64,000 bases of DNA, taken from NCBI GenBank assembly GCA_038277395.1, contig CM076196.1, positions 26,729,260-26,793,259 on the forward strand. The letters run 5' to 3'. The translations under genes and the position numbers were made by a program. The notes below the pieces were generated by a model. It worked only from the letters and a program-made list of their open reading frames with translations, was not told the origin of the DNA and made no database searches. Below, piece by piece: positions 1-12,597 of the stretch. Within the stretch, counting starts at the first letter, position 1. Each line of letters begins with the position of its first letter. This DNA is from Dryocosmus kuriphilus. Lineage: Eukaryota; Arthropoda; Insecta; Hymenoptera; Cynipidae.

Positions 1-3000
1 TAAAATATTAAAAATATTTTTAACATCACTCGAAATTCTTTAAAATTTTTCAAAGTTCTTGGAAATACCTTAAAATCACTATAAATTGTTCGAAATGTCT
101 TCGAATGTTTAAAAAATTATTCGAAATTTAATAAAATATTATTAAATATTTTAAAAATCACTTCAACATTTTTAAAATGTTTTAAAATCACTCAAATTTA
201 TTTAAAATACTTTGATATACCTTAAAACCTCTTAAGAAATCAAAAAGTCACTGAAAATCTGCTGAAAATTAGTAAAAATATTTTTAAATCTATTGAGATA
301 TTTTGAGATCTGCTTAAAATCGCTTCATATTCTTTAAAATTCAAAAACAACTTTTAAATACATTACAATATTTCCAAATCCCTTAAGAAATTTTAAAATA
401 TTCGTTAAAAAAATTTTGAAAAACCATTATTACTTTTAAATCTTTTTAAATTTCCTCGAAATTCTTCAAGATCATTTTAATTCCTTAAAATATTACACGA
501 TCCATTAAAATCTCTTGAAATTCCTTAAACTCTTTCTAAGTCGCTTAAAATCCATTGAAACTTTTTAAAATATTAAAAATATTTTTAACATCACTCGAAA
601 TTCTTTAAAATTTTTCAAAGTTCTTGGAAATACCTTAAAATCACTATAAATTGTTCGAAATGTCTTCGAATGTTTAAAAATTATTCGAAATTTAATAAAA
701 TATTATTAAATATTTTAAAAATCACTTCAACATCTTTAAAATGTTTTAAAATCACTCAAATTTATTTAAAATACTTTTATATACCTTAAAATCTCTTAAG
801 AAATCAAAAAGTCACTGAAAATCTTCTAAAAATTAGTAAAAATATTTTTAAATCTATTAAGATATTTTGAGATCTGCTTAAAATCGCTTTATATTCCTTA
901 AAATTCAAAAACAACTTTTAAATACTTTACAATATTTCCAAATCGCTTAAGAAATTTAAAAATATTCGAAAAAAAAATTCTGAAAAACCATTATTACTTT
1001 TAAATCTTTTTAAATTTCCTCGAAATTCTTCAAGATCATTTTAATTCCTTAAAATATTACACGATCCTTTAAAATCTCTTGAAAAATTTTAAAATCATTT
1101 GAAGTCGCTTAAAATCCTTCCAAAGTTTTAAAAATATTTTAAAGTGTTTTTTGTATTTCGAAATTTTGTAAAAATCATTCCAAATTCTTTTAAATACTTT
1201 AAAATGTTTTTAAATTACTTAAAATCGTTCTAAATTACTTTAAATCCTTTTAAATTTTTAATATCGTTTAAAATCCTTTGAAATTTTTTTAAAAATCATT
1301 TCTTAAAATCTTTCCAAATTGATTAAAATATTTGAAAATGATTAAAAAAATTTGAATTTTTTTTTTTTAAAGTGCAAGATTGTTTAAGATCCTTCAGAAT
1401 TCTTCGAAAATCCTTTAAAATCCTTCGAAATTTCTTCTAATCACTTGAAATTGTCGGAAATTTCATAAAATCATTTGAAGTCGCTTGAAATCTTTCGAAA
1501 TTTATTGAAATATTTTTAAATGCATTGAAATATTTTAAAATGCATTGAAATATTTCGAAAATTTTTTCAAATCACTCTAAATTATATAAAACCTTTTGAA
1601 ATTTTTTTAAAATACTTGAAGTTGTTTGAAATCCTTTTAAGTTTTTAACAATGATTCGAAATTTAATAAAAATACTATTAAATATTTTAAAAATCACTTA
1701 AACATCTTTCAAATGTTTTAAAATCACTTAAATTAATTTAAAATACTTGATATACCTTAAAATCTCTTAAGAAATCAAAAAGTCACTGAAAATCTTCTAA
1801 AAATTAGTAAAAATATTTTTAAATCTATTGAAATATTTTAAAAATCACTTTAAGTTCTTTAAAATCATTAAAAATTCCTTGAATTTCCTTGGAATATTTC
1901 GTAATGCTTCAGAATCTCTAAAAGATTCCCAAAAATCATCTGAAATCTCTTAAAATTCTTTAAAGTTTCTTTGAAATCCCTTAAAATTCTTTAAATTCAT
2001 TCAAAATTACCTAAATCTCTTAAAAATCCTCAAACTCATCTAAAATTAAGAAAAATTTTCAAAAATCATTAGAAATACTTAAAAATAGTTTAAACTTTTT
2101 GAAAATCCTTTATTAACCTCTGAAACTCCTAAAAATCATTTTAAATCCTTTTAAAATTTTATTAACATACTTTGAGATGTTTTTGAAATCACTTTATGTT
2201 CTTAAGAATCCTTAAAAATCTCTTGAACACTTTTAAAATATTTTATATTTCTTCAAAATATTTAAAGAATTCCTAAGAATCACTTAAAATCTCTTGATAT
2301 TCTTTTAAGTTTCTTTGAAATATCTTGAAATTTTTCCAATGCATTCAAAATGGCTTGAAATCCCTTAAAATTGCTTTGAAGTAGTCTATTTATTTTCTAT
2401 TTTATAAAATCTCTTAAAGTTCTTTAAAATCACTGAAAATATTTTGAAGTTTTCGAAAATATTTTTAAGATTCCTTTAAATTCTTTTAAATCTCTTGAAA
2501 ATGCTTTAAAATATTACAAAATTCTTTAAAATCTCTTGAAATTCCTTAAACTCTGTTGAAGTCGCTTAAAATCCATTAAAACTTTTTAAAATGTTAAAAA
2601 TATTTTTAAGATTTCACTCGAAATTCTTTAAAATCTTTCAAAGTTCTTGGAAATATCTTAAAATCACTATAAATTGTTCGAAATGTCTTCGAATGTTTTA
2701 AAAATTAGTCGAAATTTAATAAAATATTTTTAAATATTTTAAAAATCACTTCAACATTTTTAAAATGTTTTAAAATCACTTTTTATTTAAAATACTTTGA
2801 TATAGGTACCTTAAAATCTCTTAAGAAATCAAAAAGTCACTGAAAATCTACTAAAAAATTAGTAGAAATATTTTTAAATCTATTGAAATATTTTGAGATC
2901 TGCTTAAAATCGCTTTATATTCTTTAAAATTCAAAAACAACTTTTAAATACTTTACAATATTTCCAAATCCCTTAAGAAATTTAAAAATATTCGTAAAAA

Positions 3001-5819
3001 AAAATTTTGAAAAACCATTATTACTTTTAAATCTTTTTAAATTTCCTCGAAATTCTTCAAGGTCATTTTAATTCCTTAAAATATTACACGATCCTTCAAA
3101 ATCTCTTGAAAAATTTTTAAATCATTTGAAGTCGCTTAAAATCCTTATAAATTTTTTAAAAATATTTAAAAATGTTTTTATGTATTTTAAAATTTTGTAA
3201 AAATCATTCCAAATTCTTTTAAATACTTTAAAATATTTTTAAATTACTTAAAATTGTTCTAAATTATTTTAAATCCTTTTAAATTTTTAATATCGTTTAA
3301 AATCCTTTAAAATTTTTTGAACAACATTTCTTAAAATCTTTCGAAATTGATTAAAATATTTGAAAATGATTAAAAATTTTTTCCATTTTTTTTTAAATCA
3401 CTCTAGACTGTTTAAGATCCTTCAGAATCCTTCGAAAATCCTTTAAAATCCTTTGAAATTTCTTCAAATCACTTGAAATTGTCAGAAATGTCTTATAATC
3501 ATTTCAAGTCGCTTGAAATCTTTCGAAATTTATTGAAATATTTTTAAATGCATTGAAATATTTTAAAATGCACTGAAATATTTCGAAAATTTTTTCAAAT
3601 CTCTCTAAATTATATAAAACCCTTTGAAAATTTTTTTAAATTACTTGAAATTGTTTGAAATCCTTTTAAGTTTTTAACAATGATTCGAAATTTAATAAAA
3701 TACTATTAAACATTTTAAAAATCACTTCAACATCTTTAAAATGTTTTAAAATCACTTAAATTTATTTAAAATTCTTTGATATACCTCAAAATCTCTTAAG
3801 AAATTAAAAAGTCACTGAAAATCTTCTAAAAATTAGTAAAAATATTTTTAAATCTATTGAAATATTTTGAGATCTGCTTAAAATCGCTTTATATTCTTTA
3901 AAATTCAAAAACAACTTTTAAATACTTTACAATATTTCCAAATCCCTTAAGAAATTTAAAAATATTCGTAAAAAAAATTTTGAAAAACCATTATTACTTT
4001 TAAATCTTTTTAAATTTCCTCGAAATTCTTCAAGGTCATTTTAATTCCTTAAAATATTACACGATCCTTCAAAATCTCTTGAAAAATTTTTAAATCATTT
4101 GAAGTCGCTTAAAATTCCTTATAAATTTTTAAAAATATTTAAAAATGTTTTTATGTATTTTGAAATTTTGTAAAAATCATTCCAAATTCTTTTAAATACT
4201 TTAAAATATTTTTAAATTACTTAAAATTGTTCTAAATTATTTTAAATCCTTTTAAATTTTTAATATCGTTTAAAATCCTTTAAAATTTTTTGAACAACAT
4301 TTCTTAAGATCTTTCGAAATTGATTAAAATATTTGAAAATGATTAAAAATTTTTTCCATTTTTTTTTAAATCACTCTAGACTGTTTAAGATCCTTCAGAA
4401 TCCTTCGAAAATCCTTTAAAATCCTTTGAAATTTCTTCAAATCACTTGAAATTGTCAGAAATGTCTTATAATCATTTCAAGTCGCTTGAAATCTTTCGAA
4501 ATTTATTGAAATATTTTTAAATGCATTGAAATATTTTAAAATGCACTGAAATATTTCGAAAATTTTTTCAAATCTCTCTAAATTATATAAAACCCTTTGA
4601 AAATTTTTTTAAATTACTTGAAATTGTTTGAAATCCTTTTAAGTTTTTAACAATGATTCGAAATTTAATAAAATACTATTAAACATTTTAAAAATCACTT
4701 CAACATCTTTAAAATGTTTTAAAATCACTTAAATTTATTTAAAATTCTTTGATATACCTCAAAATCTCTTAAGAAATTAAAAAGTCACTGAAAATCTTCT
4801 AAAAATTAGTAAAAATATTTTTAAATCTATTGAAATATTTTGAGATCTGCTTAAAATCGCTTTATATTCTTTAAAATTCAAAAACCACTTTTAAATACTT
4901 TACAATATTTCCAAATCCCTTAAGAAATTTAAAAATATTCGTAAAAAAAATTTTGAAAAACCATTATTACTTTTAAATCTTTTTAAATTTCCTCGAAATT
5001 CTTTAAGGTCATTTTAATTCCTTAAAATATTACACGATCCTTCAAAATCTCTTGAAAAATTTTTAAATCATTTGAAGTCGCTTAAAATCCTTATAAATTT
5101 TTAAAAATATTTAAAAATGTTTTTATGTATTTTGAAATTTTGTAAAAATCATTCCAAATTCTTTTAAATACTTTTAAAATATTTTTAAATTACTTAAAAT
5201 TGTTCTAAATTATTTTAAATCCTTTTAAATTTTTAATATCGTTTAAAATCCTTTAAAATTTTTTGAACAACATTTCTTAAGATCTTTCGAAATTGATTAA
5301 AATATTTGAAAATGATTAAAAATTTTTTCCATTTTTTTTTAAATCACTCTAGACTGTTTAAGATCCTTCAGAATCCTTCGAAAATCCTTTAAAATCCTTT
5401 GAAAATTCTTCAAATCACTTGAAATTGTCAGAAATGTCTTATAATCATTTCAAGTCGCTTGAAATCTTTCGAAATTTATTGAAATATTTTTAAATGCATT
5501 GAAATATTTTAAAATGCACTGAAATATTTCGAAAATTTTTTCAAATCTCTCTAAATTATATAAAACCCTTTGAAAATTTTTTTAAATTACTTGAAATTGT
5601 TTAAAATCCTTTTAAGTTTTTAACAATGATTTGAAATTTTATAAAATATTTTAATATATAATGTTTGTAATGTAAACATTTCAAAATATATAATTTATAT
5701 ACGCTAAATTTGTTACATTTTCATAAGTTTCGTCAAAAATTTCGTTGGTCATAAATTTCACGTTTTGAAACTTTCAAAGTGAAAGTTTCCAAATGAAACT
5801 TTCAACGGCACGTTGCTAG
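1..5819. mobile_element. Right part of the AT-rich TIR element, copy A
   Basis: This is the same sequence as 19098-24911. It consists of degenerate short words of the type CTTAAAATC / TTTGAAAT / TTTAAAAAT with no coding capacity. Its right terminus ends ...CACGTTGCTAG at 5819 and is followed by TTCCCA (5820-5825), the target-site repeat identified in copy B. Confidence 0.75.
2708..5630. repeat. Three ~973-bp tandem units within the AT-rich element (copy A)
   Basis: Same units as in copy B: CTCTCTAAATTATATAAAAC at 3601, 4574 and 5547, spacing 973. A ~565-bp repeat occupies the first 1.1 kb of the window. Confidence 0.85.
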
Positions 5820-5825
5820 TTCCCA

Positions 5826-6839
5826 CACGGAAAGAAATAGTATGGGAGGACTATCCATAGCAATATTGATGCGTGTACGATTAATGTGACACCAATTGCA
5901 ATGGATGAGTGAACGTCTCGACAAGCTGCTGTTTCAAAACGAAATGGATGTTTGAACCATTCTTGCTTGGTTATCCAATACATGGATGCTTCATCCATAG
6001 CTGAGCTTGCTTTGTCCATTAGCAAGGCAGCACCCTCTATGAAAGCGCCCCTCACTCACCCACGTCACGCGTCGCGTCGTTGTGAGGTTAGAATCGAGGC
6101 GTTTTGCAAACTTAGTCTTTTAGTTGTTAGTGTGGTTGAAAATAATATTGATAGTGTTTTTTGTGAAAAAAAAATGAAACCAACAAAACTGAAATGGAGG
6201 AGGAATGCCGTTCCTCACAAAAATCGAATACAGCTATTACATCGCTAAATTCACAGGTAAGTTTATTTTGTTCGTTATGAAACAATGTCACCAGTGCGCC
6301 GATCACAATTGTAGTAATTTTTATTATAAATTTTAGGTTATGTCCTAGTTTTAGGTTATTGTAAAATTATAAATATTTCTTAAATTATATTTTTTATTAT
6401 AAATTTTAGGTTATGTTTTAGGGTAAGTTTTTTTTATATCAAAAATGTTTCTGTAAATAATGCATAAAATGCACGTTTAATAAATTATCTTTATTCTTTA
6501 ATTATTACATGTATTTTTTTATTGTGGTGCATTATTATTATTATTATTACCCGTTTTTCTATAACTTTAGATGACACAAAAATATAGATTTTCCTAGCAA
6601 AACCATGCTTTTAGTAATTAATTAAACTGTTTCAACGGTTCTGATATACAGAGTCAACATGTTGCCTAATCCACTGCAATGTTTGGCTCATCCATTGCGT
6701 TTTCTTGACGCATCAATATCCCATCCATCAAACGACAATAGATGTCTCAATCACAGATATGGCAGGGACGCATTCTTCAATAGACAATGGGTGAGGCATC
6801 CATATATACAGTTGGGTCAAACATACTTTTCTTTCCGTG
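5826..6839. mobile_element. 1-kb MITE-like element with TIRs, copy A
   Basis: The left end CACGGAAAGAAATAGTATG (5826-5844) is matched in inverted form by CATACTTTTCTTTCCGTG (6822-6839). Inside, ATATTGATGCGT (about 5858) and GCAATGGATGAG are also found inverted near 6690-6720, so the terminal inversion is longer but imperfect. It interrupts the LINE relic at a point read as ...VP/VHKKGN. The target duplication is unclear (possibly CA). No coding ORF is credible; the two predicted peptides of 79-98 residues look like chance frames. Confidence 0.6.
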
Positions 6840-7083
6840 CAGTGCACAAGAAGGGGAATGTAAGAAATATAAACAATTTTATAGGGTTAATGTTTATGGA
6901 TGCTGTAACCAACATATTTACAGGGATACTAATAAACAGATTATTAAAATGTGTAAAAGACAGCAACATACTAAATGAAGCAGCGGCAAGGTTTAGAAAA
7001 AATTACTCTACATCCGACTATATTATTTACCTAAAGATAACTAATTTGAAACTAAACGAATCAAGAAAAAAGAAAGTATTTGT
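6840..7083 (+). pseudogene. LINE reverse-transcriptase relic, piece 2 (copy A)
   Basis: The plus-strand frame gives KKGNVRNINNF, then DAVTNIFTGILINRLLK, then ILNEAAARFRKNYSTSD. This is the conserved fingers region of a non-LTR reverse transcriptase (compare YKKGD...NNYRGI...KIFTGIL..RL...NIL.E.QAGFRK.YST.D). It ends in AAAGTATTTGT (7073-7083), the target duplicated by the PLE-1 insertion. The relic carries substitutions and cannot be functional. Confidence 0.8.
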
Positions 7084-7337
7084 TTATTTAATATTGAAAA
7101 GAAAACCATTATTTGTTTTTCTGTATAATTAACTAACCTTTTTTTCTGACAGTTCAGAAAAAAGACAGTTAAAATAAAAACAACAATGTATTTTCAAAAC
7201 ATCATTTTCCGGCTCATTAGAGACATTGCATAAAATGCAAAATATATTTTCGAAAAAAGAGGGAGAAAAAGGAAAGAGTCAACCAATCCAACCTCTCACT
7301 CTTTCCTTATTCTTTCTGCGTCTTTTTTATACTACAG

Positions 7338-7384
7338 GGGTCCTACATGTTTCGAAGCCATTGAGACTTCATCATCAGGGAAAA
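7338..7384 (-). ncRNA. Hammerhead ribozyme motif in PLE-1 inverted fragment (copy A)
   Basis: Minus strand: CUGAUGA, stem II arms GAAGUC/GGCUUC around UCAAU, GAAA, minimal stem III ACAUGU, cleavage site GUA, and stem I UCC/GGA. Same motif as 12246-12292. Confidence 0.7.
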
Positions 7385-7538
7385 TTTACAGGAAACTATA
7401 GGTGCTTAAACTTAATTATCAATTTTCAAAAACCTTATATACATAATCACATTAAAATTAATACTCTATAGAATAAAAACTTCTTTTTGGTTCTTCCTAT
7501 ATCATTCATGGATATTCATAATTAATAAATAACAATCT

Positions 7539-8171
7539 TCACAACCAGTTAATAAGTTTGTCCCAAACTTTGTTATAGTTAGAAAGATCCCTTTTCAGAT
7601 TAATTGCCTTATTGTCCTCTCTCTTGATAAATAACATTTCCATAAATTCTCTCTTTTTTTGATTTTTTTCATTGTAAAGAATTTTGACATCATCCCAATT
7701 AAATTCATGTCCATGTGTAATTTTCTGCTTTGATAAAACCGTGTGATATTTTGGATTTCTATGAAAATTATTTTTATGTTCTTCTTTCCTAATTTTTAAT
7801 GTTCTACTCGTTTGTCCTATGTAAACAGCATTACAATCTAAACATTTAAATTTGTAAACAACTCCTTGTTTATCTAATTTTTCATATTTATCTTTTCCTA
7901 ATTTTATAATCAAATCACTTTTAAAGGGGACTCTATATATGGTATGTAAACCCATTTTACCTAATTTATTCTTCAATATTTTTGAAATTTTCCCAAAATA
8001 TGGTAAAACTACCGTGTTGAATTTGTTATATTCTCTTTCTTGATTTATTCTCATCTCTATGTTTCCATTTTTTATTTGAGAAATTCTAATTTGTATATAT
8101 TTTATTGATAAAATCAATTGGGTAGTGATTGCAAAATAGAATCTGTTTACAAATTTCAATATTTTTCTCAT
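7539..8171 (-). pseudogene. PLE-1 inverted fragment: GIY-YIG endonuclease end (copy A)
   Basis: The 210-residue minus-strand frame contains GVVYKFKCLDCNAVYIGQTS followed by TLKIRKEEH, the GIY-YIG motif and its arginine helix. It is an inverted repeat of 11456-12091 and beyond, so it is the 3' end of PLE-1 pasted in the opposite orientation at the 5' side. The N-terminal ~30 residues are in a shifted frame compared with the main copy. It is truncated before the RT domain and is not a separate gene. Confidence 0.85.
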
Positions 8172-8186
8172 GAAAAACTGGATGTT

Positions 8187-8404
8187 AGGGTTGCCTATAA
8201 TTACTAATGGATTTCTTTTTTATTGAGATAACGAATGTTTACTCAATTTACTAAAAAGATATCTTTTTTATTAAGAAAAAAAATTCTTATAATAATATGA
8301 TGTAAAGTAGTAATTTTTAGAAATTTTTATGTTTGGATTATTATTTTCTTCTGTATTGAGGAAAGTAATTTTCTGAACAGACTGAAACGAAATCAACCAA
8401 AAAA
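8187..8404 (+). repeat. PLE-1 direct repeat (pseudo-LTR part), left, copy A
   Basis: TTAGGGTTGCCTATAATTAC and the ~200 bases after it are repeated almost exactly at 12598-12816. In copy B the pair is about 27273-27490 and 31671-31887. Confidence 0.85.
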
Positions 8405-9576
8405 TTTTGATCTAGGCACCATGATCAGTTTTCCAAAAAATTGTTGTAGTCTTAAAATTTTCAGCATTACACACACCAATTATTTACTTAATATGTATCA
8501 ATAAACATAAAAATAAAAAATAAGAAAAAAAGACTATTAAATAACTTACCAAAATAATTCTTAGATTTATGCACCACTTTCAGTTTTTCTAAATATATTT
8601 TTGTTATCTCTATAATGTTCCAGTTGGTTATAAATCAATGTTATTCATAATTTTCAAATTAATTTTTATAATTTTTTCAGCTTGATAACCTTACTTGATA
8701 TGTATGAATATACTACAAGTATTAAAATGTCAACCTTGTACCTATCAATCGATAGTGATGCTTTAAGGTTGTTCATAGATAGGAAAAATGTTTATAAAAA
8801 AAAAAATGTTTGATTTTAAAATAATGGTTAAATTAGAGTAGGTTTCAATAATTTGATTATTTTACAGAATCTCATCATATATTATTGAGTATTTCGTTAA
8901 AAAATTTTCATTAAATGATTATAATTTTGGTTCTTCCTATATAATTTTAAAATAATAAAAAGTTTTATAGAATTGTTCAACAGCTTGTATTTTAACCTTT
9001 CCCAAACAAATAAATCAGGATTTACTAGAAGGATGAATATTTCATTTGAGTAGATTCTTGGAGAACATATTTGTAACATGTGGTTTTTACGATCTTTGGG
9101 TCCGAACGATGTCGGCAGTGAAAAAGGACTTCTTGAAACTAGAGGGAAAGAAACAAAAAAGGGTCTTTCGATTCTCGTTATTACAAGGGGGATGAAGATA
9201 GTTTTAGTCACTTTTGCTTTTCTCTGGGAAGTTTTTCTGTTTGACAATTTGAGTTTAGTTTGCGACGTGGCTTTCAAGGGGACAGATCGTGGTCTCTTCA
9301 AAAACAGATAAAGTTTTCTTTGCAGTAAATTAAAAAATTAAAATTAAAAAAAAAAATTTTTGTCGAGAAATCTACTTAAGATTAGTCAACTGCTTTTTCT
9401 AATAAGGTCTAAATTTCATAGAAAGCGTAATTAAAAGTGAAGTTAATACTTTTTGTTGGTTGTTTATAAACAAAGTGTTATGTGATTGTGACCTTGATAA
9501 GGATTAATTTGGATTAACATTTTGGATAAGTTTTAACCAAATTTTATTGAATTTTCTGATTGATTTTTCCTATATT
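8405..9576 (+). other. PLE-1 upstream region (copy A; copy B about 27491-28657)
   Basis: This 1.2-kb stretch lies between the left direct repeat and the first ATG of the PLE-1 coding region. It is AT-rich with a more GC-balanced patch at about 9060-9310, where overlapping frames exist on both strands but resemble nothing I know. It probably contains the element's promoter and 5' leader; I cannot point to a specific site. Confidence 0.4.
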
Positions 9577-10218
9577 ATGGATTTCATAAACATTGATAGG
9601 GAATGGGGTGATGGAATAGATAGAATTGATGGTCCGGTTAGTAGAATCAAGAAATTTTATTCAATTAGTAATAAATTGAGAAGTTCTGTCCTAAAAAGAG
9701 ATTTTCTTAAGAAGTGTAAGATTCATGAGGTTTTGCCAAAAAAGATTTTTGATATTAATAAAAACTTCAAAATTGATTACATAAATAAGAATAATAAAGA
9801 ACAGTATGAGGAAAATACCAAGAAATATAAAAAATCAATCTTGAACTTGGCCATAAAAGATTCCTATTTTAAGATACATACTTTAAATCAAGAATTGAAA
9901 CAAATTTTAAGTTTATTGGAAACACAAGTCCCAGGGTTCATTATCAAAGAATGTTTAGAGAAAGAAACTTTACGTAACAAAACAATCTTGAACAAAAATA
10001 ACAGTTTAGATAAAAAATTTCTGAGAATTATTGATGCACAGGGAGATATACAAAAAATGAATCTTAATATCCATTTAGCTATGTCCCAAGGTCAACAAGA
10101 TCCTTGGTTTTTGAATATCTCTGATGTGGATATTCCGCAAAGAGTTTTAAATATTTTGAGATTGGGGGAAGGTTTTAGCAACAAATTTTGGGAGAAAAAA
10201 ACTGTTCAAATGTTATAA
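9577..10218 (+). pseudogene. PLE-1 N-terminal part of the RT polyprotein (copy A)
   Basis: ATG at 9577 opens a frame rich in Lys/Asn that matches the N-terminal region of PLE proteins, including the LPKKIFDINKNF segment (compare LFPKHITNST in PLE-2) and the conserved LNISDVDIPQRVLNILRLGE block just before the RT domain. A TAA at 10216-10218 interrupts it. Translation past the stop stays similar to PLE-2 (IIKDIETNIAKIP...), and a homopolymer of 14 A (10374-10387) then shifts the frame into the RT. Stop and frameshift are both present in copy B, so this PLE lineage was probably already dead before the duplication. Confidence 0.8.
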
Positions 10219-10366
10219 ATTATTAAAGATATTGAGACGAATATTGCAAAAATTCCTGATAATAAGATAGAAGACTTTAGGACACAACTTATAGGTTTAT
10301 CGAATGAATTTCTCAATAATGATTTTCTGAATTCATTCTTGGATAAGGAACTAAAAGAAGGACTTT

Positions 10367-11458
10367 GTGAAACAAAAAAAAAAAAAATTTTTTTTAAAGA
10401 ATCATCCTAACTTATTAATTACCAAAGCTGATAAAGGTAATAGAACAGTTGCAATTTCTAAAAATGATTATAATTTAAAAATGGCTCAAATTCTGAATGA
10501 TGATGAAAGTTTTCAAGTTATAGATAATGATCCTACACAAATGATTCAAAAAGGTACTAAGAAAATCCTTGAAAGATTTAAAATAAAAAAATTTTTGGGC
10601 AATAATAGCAATAAATATAATACAGACACTTCAAATACGAATCTTTCTTTAGCTTACGGTCTCATAAAGACTCACAAAATGAATTTTCCTTTACGTCCTG
10701 TTATCTCAACAATAGGATCGCCGACTAGAAAATTAGAAGAATTACTTTGTACAATTATTAAGGATTCAATAAAAATGTCGAAAACATCTATAAAGAATAG
10801 CTTTGCTTTTTTCAATTTGATTGAGAATAAAAAAATTCCATTGAATCATATCTTAGTATCTTTTGATGTAATAGCTATGTTTCCGAATATTCCTTATGAA
10901 AGAGTCAGAAAGGCTATAGAAAAAAGATGGTATCTTATTAAAAACAACACAAAGATCACAAAAACACTTTTTCTTGATGCTATTAAATATGTGTTCCATT
11001 CAGTTTTTTTCAAATTTAATGGTATTTTTTACAAACAAAAATTTGGTACGCCCATAGGTTCAGTTTTGTCTCCGATTCTTGCTGAGATAGTTATGGAAGA
11101 CTTAGAAAATGAAGTTTTTGAAAAAATCGATTTTGAATTGGATTTTTATGCTAGATATGTTGATGATTCCACTCTTAGTGTACATGTTAATAATGTAGAG
11201 ACTCTCTTAAATACTTTTAACAGTATTCATCCTAGATTACAATTTACTGTTGAAAAAGAAAATGAAGGGAAATTAAATTTTCCAGATTTGACTATTATAA
11301 AGAACAATGAAGGTTCAATTATTACAGATTGGTATAGAAAGGAAATATGTTCTGGTCGAACTCTTAATTTCCTTTCCAATCATTCTATCCAAAATAAAAT
11401 TGTAGTAAAAAATGTAATTGATAGAGCTATAAAATTGTCACATCCAGTTTTTTCATGA
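10367..11458 (+). pseudogene. PLE-1 reverse transcriptase domain (copy A)
   Basis: The 363-residue frame carries the PLE reverse-transcriptase signature: LLITKADKGN (17-25), LAYGLIKTHK, FPLRPVIS, VSFDVIAMFPNIP (164-176), FGTPIGSVLSPILAE (227-241) and the catalytic YVDD (264-267), then FPDLTI and WYRKEICSGRTLNF. In PLEs this enzyme primes on host DNA nicked by the GIY-YIG domain. It has no start codon of its own; it continues the frame of the upstream part after the A-run frameshift. It stops at 11458 because of one extra T in a T-run (six versus five in copy B), which separates it from the GIY-YIG part. Confidence 0.9.
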
Positions 11459-11716
11459 GAAAAATATTGAAATTTGTAAACAGATTCTATTTTGCAATCA
11501 CTACCCAATTGATTTTATCAATAAATATATACAAATTAGAATTTCTCAAATAAAAAAATGGAAACATAGAGATGAGAATAAATCAAGAAAGAGAATATAA
11601 CAAATTCAACACGGTAGTTTTACCATATTTTGGGAAAATTTCAAAAATATTGAAGAATAAATTAGGTAAAATGGGTTTACATACATACCATATATAGAGT
11701 CCCCTTTAAAAGTGAT

Positions 11717-12091
11717 TTGATTATAAAATTAGGAAAAGATAAATATGAAAAATTAGATAAACAAGGAGTTGTTTACAAATTTAAATGTTTAGATTGTAAT
11801 GCTGTTTACATAGGACAAACGAGTAGAACATTAAAAATTAGGAAAGAAGAACATAAAAATAATTTTCATAGAAATCCAAAATATCACACGGTTTTATCAA
11901 AGCAGAAAATTACACATGGACATGAATTTAATTGGGATGATGTCAAAATTCTTTACAATGAAAAAAATCAAAAAAAGAGAGAATTTATGGAAATGTTATT
12001 TATCAAGAGAGAGGGCAATAAGGCAATTAATCTGAAAAGGGATCTTTCTAAGTATAACAAAGTTTGGGACAAACTTATTAACTGGTTGTGA
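11717..12091 (+). pseudogene. PLE-1 GIY-YIG endonuclease domain (copy A)
   Basis: The 124-residue frame contains GVVYKFKCLDCNAVYIGQTS and TLKIRKEEH, then HEFNWDDVKIL and EFMEMLFIKRE with the conserved glutamate, the standard C-terminal endonuclease of Penelope-like elements. Between 11458 and 11717 copy A has two more indels (an A-run at 11551 and a duplicated CATA near 11687) that break what is one continuous frame in copy B. Confidence 0.88.
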
Positions 12092-12245
12092 AGATTGTTA
12101 TTTATTAATTATGAGTATCCATGAATGATATAGGAAGAACCAAAAAGAAGTTTTTATTGTATAGAGTATTAATTTTAATGTGATTATGTATATAAGGTTT
12201 TTGAAAATTGATAATTAAGTTTAAGCACCTATAGTTTCCTGTAAA

Positions 12246-12292
12246 TTTTCCCTGATGATGAAGTCTCAATGGCTTCGAAACATGTAGGACCC
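12246..12292 (+). ncRNA. Hammerhead ribozyme motif in PLE-1 3' region (copy A)
   Basis: Conserved core CTGATGA at 12252-12258 and GAAA at 12277-12280. Stem II pairs GAAGTC with GGCTTC around a TCAAT loop, with one unpaired T after the core. The GAAA runs into the self-complementary ACATGT, then A, giving a predicted cut after 12286 (GUA). Flanks TCC (12249-12251) and GGA (12287-12289) pair as stem I. Same strand as the PLE-1 RT. HHRs are known in PLE pseudo-LTRs. Confidence 0.75.
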
Positions 12293-12597
12293 CTGTAGTA
12301 TAAAAAAGACGGAGAAAGAATAAGGAAAGAGAGTGAGAGGTTGGTTTGGTTGACTCTTTCCTTTTTCTCCCTCTTTTTTCGAAAATATATTTTGCATTTT
12401 ATGCAATGTCTCTAATGAGCCGGAAAATGATGTTTTGAAAATACATTGTTGTTTTTATTTTAACTGTTTTTTTTTTTCTGAACTGTCAGAAAAATAGGTT
12501 AGTTAATTATATAGAAAAACAAATAATGGTTTTCTTTTCAATATTAAATAAATAATTTAAAAAAAGGGACAATAAACAATATGATTCGTTTTCAGTC

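Noticed and set aside
5816..6248. Overlapping 79- and 98-codon frames on both strands (and copy B counterparts at 24908-25340)
   Set aside because: They lie in a MITE-like element, overlap on opposite strands and one crosses into the AT-rich element's end; no recognisable motif.
8187..8192. TTAGGG at the start of the PLE-1 direct repeats as a telomere link
   Set aside because: A single hexamer, not a tandem array; some PLEs are telomeric, but these copies are internal.
8897..9311. 134-codon minus frame and 77-codon plus frame
   Set aside because: They overlap each other in the PLE-1 upstream region, show no family motif, and are more likely chance frames in a GC-balanced patch.
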